64,000 nucleotides of DNA from Stutzerimonas chloritidismutans AW-1 (GTDB lineage: Bacteria > Pseudomonadota > Gammaproteobacteria > Pseudomonadales > Pseudomonadaceae), in NCBI RefSeq assembly GCF_000495915.1, contig NZ_AOFQ01000056.1:59766-123765 (forward strand). Reading direction: 5' to 3'. Below the pieces are notes generated by a model that saw only the letters and a list, made by a program, of their open reading frames with translations, had not been told where the DNA came from and did not search any database. Every line of letters begins with the position of its first letter. The first letter of the stretch is position 1. The translations under genes and the position numbers were made by a program. This document shows, one piece after another, positions 58,841 to 64,000 of the stretch.

Positions 58841-58887
58841 GGCTCACCGCTCGCTGCTCACTCTTTCTCGATCAAGGATGTCATGCC

Positions 58888-60096
58888 ATGAAAGTTGCCA
58901 TCGTTCACGACTGGCTGGTGACGTATGCCGGCGCCGAGCGCGTGCTCGCCGGGCTGTGCGCCGTCTGGCCGGACGCCGATCTGTTCGCCGTCATCGATTT
59001 TCTCTCCGACGCCGACCGTGCCCACCTCGGCGGCAAGCGCGCCACCACCACCTTCATCCAGCAACTGCCGAAGGCGCGCACCCATTACCAGAAGTACCTG
59101 CCGCTGATGCCGCTGGCCATCGAGCAGCTCGACATGTCCTCGTATGACCTGATCATTTCCAGCAGCCATGCGGTGGCCAAGGGCGTGCTGACCGGGCCCA
59201 ACCAGCTGCACATCAGCTACGTGCATTCGCCCATCCGCTACGCCTGGGACCTGCAGCACCAGTACCTGCACGAAGCCAGCCTGGAGCACGGCATCAAGGC
59301 CAAGCTGGCGCGCATGCTGCTGCACTACATGCGCATGTGGGACCAGCGCACCGCCAGCGGCGTCGACGAGTTCATCGCCAATTCGCACTTCATCGGCCGG
59401 CGCATCAACAAGAGCTACCGGCGCCAATCCACGGTGATCTACCCGCCGGTCGACACCCGCCAGTTCACCCTGCACGAGGCCAAGGAAGACTTCTATCTCA
59501 CCGCTTCGCGGATGGTGCCCTATAAGAAGATGCCGATGATCATCGAGGCGTTCGCGGCCATGCCGGACAAGCGCCTGATCGTCATCGGCACCGGCCCGGA
59601 AATGGAAAAGGCCCGTGAAGCGGCCGGGCCCAATGTCACCCTGCTCGGCTACCAGAGTTTCGAGGTGCTGCTGCAACACATGCAGCGCGCCAAGGCGTTC
59701 GTCTTTGCCGCCGAAGAAGATTTCGGCATCGCGCCGATCGAGGCCCAGGCCTGTGGCACGCCGGTGGTCGCCTACGGGCGCGGCGGCGTACTGGAAACCG
59801 TGCGCGGGCTCGAACATGCCGAACCCACGGGCGTGTTCTACCCGGAGCAGACCACCGCCTCGCTCATCGCCGCCATCGGCGAGTTCGAGGCCCAGTGCTC
59901 GCGCATCACACCGGAAAACTGCCGACGCAATGCCGAGCGCTTCTCCAGCGAACGCTTCCAGCAGGAAATCCGCGCCTTCGTCGACGCGCGCCTGCGCGAA
60001 GCCAGGGCCTTCGACCTTCAGCAGAGCTCGGCGCCCTTGCCGGCCCCCAGCACGCCGCTCTACCCGGCAGCCGTGGTGCCGATCAAGCACGCCTGA
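58888..60096 (+). CDS. Glycosyltransferase family 4
   Basis: A 402-residue GT-B enzyme. 'VAIVHDWLVTYAGAERVLAG' is the N-terminal signature, 'ISYVHSPIRYAWDLQHQYL' follows, and 'AAEEDFGIAPIEAQACGTPV' carries the EX7E pair. Relatives include WbaZ-like mannosyltransferases, so a mannose-type sugar is possible but not shown. It is the third GT4 of the locus. Confidence 0.9.
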   Translation: MKVAIVHDWLVTYAGAERVLAGLCAVWPDADLFAVIDFLSDADRAHLGGKRATTTFIQQLPKARTHYQKYLPLMPLAIEQLDMSSYDLIISSSHAVAKGVLTGPNQLHISYVHSPIRYAWDLQHQYLHEASLEHGIKAKLARMLLHYMRMWDQRTASGVDEFIANSHFIGRRINKSYRRQSTVIYPPVDTRQFTLHEAKEDFYLTASRMVPYKKMPMIIEAFAAMPDKRLIVIGTGPEMEKAREAAGPNVTLLGYQSFEVLLQHMQRAKAFVFAAEEDFGIAPIEAQACGTPVVAYGRGGVLETVRGLEHAEPTGVFYPEQTTASLIAAIGEFEAQCSRITPENCRRNAERFSSERFQQEIRAFVDARLREARAFDLQQSSAPLPAPSTPLYPAAVVPIKHA

Positions 60097-60138
60097 TGCG
60101 TTTACCCATCAACCCCATTCACTTACGAGGTTTCAAGG

Positions 60139-60468
60139 ATGAACACAGTAAAGAAGTGGATGAGAGTGACCCGAGCGCTCGGGTTCGCTCTCGTTGTAGT
60201 GATCGAGCCAGCCAGCGCTGCGGTGAACGCCGACACGCTGATCACCGAACCGACCGACCCGTCCAGCCAGTTGCCTGCCTGCACCAGCGCCGGCAGTGCG
60301 AGCGTCATCGCCTACAGCGACTCGTCAACCGACTCCACGCCACGCTGTGGCTCCAATGGCGGCGGGCAGCAGGAAAGCCCATCCGGTCATCAACCGTATC
60401 GATTCGCGGAACCGGCGTCCGGTTCGTTCTGGAGTCCGCCGGCAGACAGCAGGCGCTATTCATTCTGA
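60139..60468 (+). CDS. Small secreted protein, probably frameshifted, unknown function
   Basis: A 109-residue frame with a signal peptide (about 1-28, ending PASAAV). After 'CGSNGGGQQ' (near 60360-60372) another frame becomes more protein-like, reading 'STVSIRGTGVRFVLESAGRQ' and 'ALFILIRAVTAPGYAGAQA', and ends at a TGA (60510-60512) that overlaps the next ATG as ATGA. An indel near 60350-60380 is likely. No family recognised. Confidence 0.55.
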   Translation: MNTVKKWMRVTRALGFALVVVIEPASAAVNADTLITEPTDPSSQLPACTSAGSASVIAYSDSSTDSTPRCGSNGGGQQESPSGHQPYRFAEPASGSFWSPPADSRRYSF

Positions 60469-60508
60469 TCCGGGCCGTTACCGCACCGGGTTATGCAGGA
60501 GCACAGGC

Positions 60509-60721
60509 ATGAGCACAGAAGAAACATCCAGAACGTCGCTGATTCTGGCCGATGGCTATTCCTACACCGAACTCATTCCCGCACCCGACGCGCCTGACGG
60601 ACCGTCGGGCAATGGATTCATCCGCATCTTCCACGCCTTCTTCAGCCCCAACGAAGAAGACACGACGGTCGACGTTCAGCAGCCTAACTGCCTGCCGCTG
60701 GCCACCCCGGAACAGAGCTGA
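60509..60721 (+). CDS. Small protein in the exopolysaccharide locus, unknown function
   Basis: A 70-residue acidic protein beginning MSTEETSRTSLILADGYSY, without signal peptide or membrane segment. AGGAG lies 9-13 bases upstream of the ATG. Its start overlaps, as ATGA, the stop of the alternative frame of the preceding gene, so the two are a likely coupled pair. No family recognised. Confidence 0.6.
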   Translation: MSTEETSRTSLILADGYSYTELIPAPDAPDGPSGNGFIRIFHAFFSPNEEDTTVDVQQPNCLPLATPEQS

Positions 60722-60732
60722 GGAGATATTCC

Positions 60733-61806
60733 GTGCAGAACACCGCGCGCGTCGAACCCTGCAAGCAGAGTGCACAGGCAGCCGCCGCCAGCGCCGGCGA
60801 GATGCCGGTGGGACGGCAAACCACCATCGTCACAGTGACCTACGGCGACCGCCTGGTTTACCTGCGCCGACTGATCGAGCAGGCCTTCGCCTTCGAACAG
60901 ATCACCCGGGTACTGGTGGTCAGCAATGCCTCGACCGCACCACTCGAACAACTGACCAGCCGCTGGCCCGGTCAGGTGCGCATCATTCCGCTGGCGCAAA
61001 ACACCGGCTCGGCCAACGGCTATGCCGTGGGGCTGGAAGCGGCGCTGGCCGAAGGCGCGCAGTACATCTGGATGATGGATGACGACAACGCCCCCACCGC
61101 GCCCGCGGTGCGGCTGCTGCATGAAGAACTGGCGCGAATGGCGGACGAGGTGGGGCTGCATCGTGCCGCCGTGCTGGGCTTTCGCCCCAGTCAGCAGGAA
61201 GACATCGCCCGCGGCGTACCGAGCCGTTTCGCCATCCAGCCACGTTCCAGCTACTTCGGCTTTCACGTCGCGCAGCTGCCGTACAAGGTCTGGCGCCGCC
61301 TGCCCTGGGGCCGGCCAAAAGGCACGCCGCCGCGGGCCATCGACCTGCCGTTCGCCCCCTATGGCGGCATGCTCGCCCATCGCAGCCTGTACGAGGCGAT
61401 CGGGGTGCCCTTGCGCGAGCTGGTGCTCTACGCCGACGACACCGAGTACACCCGTCGCATTACCGCCAAAGGTGGCCGTCTGCGTCTGGTGACCGATGCG
61501 CTGATCGACGAGCTGGAGCTGTCGTGGAACATCAAGGCGCACACCCGCAACATCTACGAAGCCTTCCTGCTTGGTGATTCCGATTTCCGCGCCTACTACA
61601 CCGCCCGCAACCAGGCCTGGTTCGACACCTACGTCTGGGCCGCCTCACCCTGGCTGTATCGGCTGAACCGGAGCATCTTCCTCGGCCTGCTGCGGCACGT
61701 GGCCCGGCGACAGCAGGTTCCAGAACGGCTGCAACTGATCGAGCAGGCCATCCGTGACGGCGAGAACCGTTCGCTGGGGATGCATCAGACCTTTCCGTTG
61801 CGCTGA
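60733..61806 (+). CDS. Glycosyltransferase family 2 (galactofuranosyltransferase-like)
   Basis: A 357-residue GT-A enzyme. 'IVTVTYGDRLVYLRRLIEQ' opens the fold; 'NTGSANGYAVGLEAAL' and 'YIWMMDDDNAPT' hold the DXD metal site. 'LYADDTEYTRRI' resembles the WEDD-like region of GlfT2/rhamnosyl-type GT2. Start is GTG with AGGAGATATTCC upstream. Part of repeat-unit assembly. Confidence 0.88.
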   Translation: MQNTARVEPCKQSAQAAAASAGEMPVGRQTTIVTVTYGDRLVYLRRLIEQAFAFEQITRVLVVSNASTAPLEQLTSRWPGQVRIIPLAQNTGSANGYAVGLEAALAEGAQYIWMMDDDNAPTAPAVRLLHEELARMADEVGLHRAAVLGFRPSQQEDIARGVPSRFAIQPRSSYFGFHVAQLPYKVWRRLPWGRPKGTPPRAIDLPFAPYGGMLAHRSLYEAIGVPLRELVLYADDTEYTRRITAKGGRLRLVTDALIDELELSWNIKAHTRNIYEAFLLGDSDFRAYYTARNQAWFDTYVWAASPWLYRLNRSIFLGLLRHVARRQQVPERLQLIEQAIRDGENRSLGMHQTFPLR

Positions 61807-61827
61807 ACCCATTCCAAGGAGGAGCCG

Positions 61828-62901
61828 ATGCACGCGCCAACCACCGCGCCAAGAGATAACAACTTCGATTTCCTGCGCTTCTTTGCCGCCTCGATGGTCG
61901 TGTTCGGCCATAGCTACGGCCTATCCGGTCAGGCGGACCGGGAACCTCTGCGCCTGTTCAGCGGCAGCTACGACTCGGCGGATATCGCCGTACACGTGTT
62001 CTTCGTGATGAGCGGTTTCCTCATTGCGGCGTCCTGGCTGAACAGCCGCAGCGTGCTGGACTTTGCCGCCAAGCGAGCCCTGCGCATCATGCCGGCACTG
62101 ATCGTCTCGGTGCTGTTCGTGGTCCTGCTGATCGGCCCGCTGGCCACCGAGCTGCCGCTTGGCGATTACTTCACCGCCCCCGGCACGCTCGCCTACCTGG
62201 CCAACGCCGCGCTGATCACCGAGTTCCGCCTGCCCGGCGTATTCGAGGCCAACCCGTTTCCCCACAGCGTCAACGGTTCGCTCTGGACACTGCCTTACGA
62301 AGTGCTGATGTACGCCACCGTGCTGACGCTCGGAATCGTCAAGGTCTTCGGCCGCAGCAGCGCGCTGATCGGCCTGATTCTGATGGTGGGTGTGCACTTC
62401 CACCTGATGCCGATCTACGAGATGCAGAGCGACCTGCTGCGCAAGGCCACTCGCCTGGGAATGTTCTTCTATACCGGCGTGCTGCTCTATCTGTACCGGC
62501 AGCTCGTTCGCTGGAACTGGAAAATCGCAGCTCTGCTGGTTGCGGCCAACCTGGTGAGTGCCCGCACCGATCACTGGGAGCTGGTGCACGTGCTGACCCT
62601 GCCCTACCTGACGCTCTACCTCGCCCAACTGCGCATTCCGAGGCTGGCCGGCTTCGGCAAGGCCGGCGACTTCTCCTACGGGCTGTACATCTTCAGCTTC
62701 CCGGTCCAGCAGCTACTGATGCACTGGACCGACGGCCAGCTGCCACTGATTCCCTTCATGCTCCTTGGCTTCGCTGCCAGCCTGGCGCTCGCGGTGCTGT
62801 CCTGGCACCTCGTCGAATCGCCAGCGCTTCGGCTCAAACGCTACCTGCCCCGTGCAGTCAGTGCGCAGTCGACTGCAGGGGCGGCCAGCCTCAACCGCTG
62901 A
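61828..62901 (+). CDS. Acyltransferase family 3 (exopolysaccharide O-acyltransferase)
   Basis: A 357-residue integral membrane acyltransferase with about 10 segments. 'NNFDFLRFFAASMVVFGHSYG' has the intact Arg-X10-His motif, unlike the paralogue at 57806. It probably adds acetyl or another acyl group to the polymer. AAGGAGGAGCCG stands before the ATG. Last gene of the + strand string, 10 bases from the convergent TadD-like gene. Confidence 0.9.
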   Translation: MHAPTTAPRDNNFDFLRFFAASMVVFGHSYGLSGQADREPLRLFSGSYDSADIAVHVFFVMSGFLIAASWLNSRSVLDFAAKRALRIMPALIVSVLFVVLLIGPLATELPLGDYFTAPGTLAYLANAALITEFRLPGVFEANPFPHSVNGSLWTLPYEVLMYATVLTLGIVKVFGRSSALIGLILMVGVHFHLMPIYEMQSDLLRKATRLGMFFYTGVLLYLYRQLVRWNWKIAALLVAANLVSARTDHWELVHVLTLPYLTLYLAQLRIPRLAGFGKAGDFSYGLYIFSFPVQQLLMHWTDGQLPLIPFMLLGFAASLALAVLSWHLVESPALRLKRYLPRAVSAQSTAGAASLNR

Positions 62902-62911
62902 ACGCGGCCGG

Positions 62912-63952
62912 TCAGGGAACGGCGAACGTCCGGACCTCGGCCGAAGCTGCGGCAACCGCCTCGGGCGGCACCTGACCCAGCCCGAGCTGACGGACCTTGC
63001 GTAGCTGACGCACCCGCTCCAGGTTGTCCCAGGCGGTGGCGTAGTGCGACGGCGACTGTTCCATGGCGCTGCGGAAGAACTGCTCGGCTTCATCCAGCTT
63101 GCCTTCCACCAGACAGATGTAGCCCACGTCGTTGCTCGCCTGGGCGCGCGAGCCGATCTGCTCGAAGGCCGACAGCGCCGCCTCGTAGCGCTGCGTGCGC
63201 GCCATCAGCAAGCCGTAGTTGCGCCATAGCGGCGCGTAGCCGCCGTCGCGGTCGAGCGCACGCCGAAAGACCCGCTCGGCTTCCTGCCAGTGCCCGGCCA
63301 TGTAGTACGAATAGCCCAGGCTGTTTTGCACCAGCAGCGAACGCGGCTCGATCTGCAGCGCCAACCGGTAGTAGCGCTCAGCCAGTGGAAAGTCATTGTT
63401 GAGATCGGCCAGTACCCCCAGCGCGTTGTAAAGCCGCAACGGCGACTGCCGGTCAACCTTCAGCGCTGCCACCGCCGGCAGTGCGTTGAGCGGCGCGCCG
63501 GCGAGCCGCTGCTGGTCCAGCAGCACGGCTCGTTCGAGCAGCTCCCGCGCCCGTTCCTGCTCCCGCCGGGCCAGTTGCAGCATGCCCATCTCGGCCAGGG
63601 CATCGAGGTCGTCCGGCGCCTTGCGCAGTACCTCGTCAAAGGCCATTTCGGCCAGCTGGATATTGCCGCGCTCGCGGTGAATCCGCCCGACCCAGACCAG
63701 CGCTTCGAAGCGTTCCGGCTCCAGTTCCAGTGCACGCAGGTACTGGAACAGCGCCTGGTCCAGATCCCCCGCCCGATAAGCCATGTCGGCAAGCTGCAGC
63801 GCCTGCTCCAGCGAGCCGGCCTGTTGCCGTGCGCGGTACAGCACCGAATGGTTGCCCGAGTAGATCGAGCGCCCTTCGCCGGGCTCCGGGCCCATGGACT
63901 GGCAGCCAGCAAGTACGGCCGCGATGGCCAGCAGCAGTGCGATTCTGTTCAT
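62912..63952 (-). CDS. tadD: TPR lipoprotein, TadD-like (Flp/Tad pilus assembly)
   Basis: A 346-residue lipoprotein: signal 'MNRIALLLAIAAVLAGC' with lipobox LAGC, Cys17 lipidated. At least five TPR units follow ('ALFQYLRALELEPERFEALV', 'YYRLALQIEPRSLLVQNSLG' and others). TadD is a pilotin-like outer membrane lipoprotein for the Tad secretin. It follows the preceding gene with a single base between its TGA and this ATG. Confidence 0.8.
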   Translation of the reverse strand: MNRIALLLAIAAVLAGCQSMGPEPGEGRSIYSGNHSVLYRARQQAGSLEQALQLADMAYRAGDLDQALFQYLRALELEPERFEALVWVGRIHRERGNIQLAEMAFDEVLRKAPDDLDALAEMGMLQLARREQERARELLERAVLLDQQRLAGAPLNALPAVAALKVDRQSPLRLYNALGVLADLNNDFPLAERYYRLALQIEPRSLLVQNSLGYSYYMAGHWQEAERVFRRALDRDGGYAPLWRNYGLLMARTQRYEAALSAFEQIGSRAQASNDVGYICLVEGKLDEAEQFFRSAMEQSPSHYATAWDNLERVRQLRKVRQLGLGQVPPEAVAAASAEVRTFAVP

Positions 63953-63953
63953 C

Positions 63954-64000
63954 TCACAGTCCCCCGAACGCTTTGAGTACGCCGATCATGGCGGGGGCGG
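63954..64000 (-). CDS. 3' end of a gene upstream of tadD (probably tadC), truncated by the window
   Basis: The last 15 codons read PAMIGVLKAFGGL at the end and stop at 63954-63956, one base before the tadD ATG. A hydrophobic tail just before tadD is what a TadC-type membrane protein would have. Identity is inferred from position only. Confidence 0.45.
   Translation of the reverse strand, partial: APAMIGVLKAFGGL

Overview
The window is GC-rich gamma-proteobacterial DNA of Pseudomonas type. From memory, much of the gene order (fadH, nitrilase-like gene and AraC regulator; tRNA-Asp/tRNA-Val; xcpP-xcpQ; metZ-purF-cvpA-SPOR gene-folC-accD-trpF-truA-fimV-usg-like-asd-leuB-leuD-leuC-LysR; ibpA) follows the Pseudomonas aeruginosa PA3092-PA3128 backbone. 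Inserted accessory genes and differences suggest a member of the P. stutzeri/Stutzerimonas group or a relative. The species is inference; the gene order is read from the sequence.

Layout. (1) 0.2-5 kb: SnoaL-like protein, FadH, a carbon-nitrogen hydrolase coupled to an AraC regulator, and a 28-codon ORF. (2) 5-8 kb: cyanide-insensitive bd-type oxidase cioA-cioB with a DUF2474-type small membrane subunit. (3) 8-11.5 kb: protealysin-like M4 protease with its emfourin-type inhibitor, convergent with a PAS-GGDEF-EAL protein. (4) 11.8-17 kb: MFS transporter, wrbA, LysR regulator, threonine aldolase, PEP mutase/isocitrate lyase family enzyme. (5) 17-19 kb: a group IIC intron placed directly behind the intrinsic terminator of a tRNA-Val/tRNA-Asp operon. 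(6) 19.5-22 kb: xcpP-xcpQ without the other type II secretion genes. (7) 22-39 kb: conserved housekeeping block (methionine, purine, folate, fatty acid, tryptophan and leucine synthesis, tRNA modification, FimV). (8) 39-43.6 kb: heat-shock gene ibpA with a sigma-32 promoter and a ROSE-like thermosensor, a broken SDR gene, dusC, small secreted proteins, and two initiator tRNA units.

(9) 43.6-62.9 kb: an exopolysaccharide locus with all genes on the + strand. A long AT-rich leader carries a perfect 11-nt ops element (44245-44255). The genes follow as dioxygenase, sugar aminotransferase, Wzx-like flippase, GT2, Wzz/Wzc tyrosine autokinase, WbqC protein, RfaH homologue, GT4, Wzy-like polymerase, GH-A glycosidase, GT4, acyltransferase, GT4, two small unknown proteins, GT2, acyltransferase. 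The RfaH homologue inside the operon and the ops element in its leader look like a self-contained antitermination circuit. No priming glycosyltransferase and no Wza-type exporter are present, so these must be supplied from elsewhere. Several genes here have frame problems: a CCAG tandem duplication in wzc, an over-long GT4 tail, and a broken small secreted protein. These are either sequence errors or real on/off variation. (10) The last kilobase begins a Tad pilus cluster (TadD-like lipoprotein and the tail of another gene).
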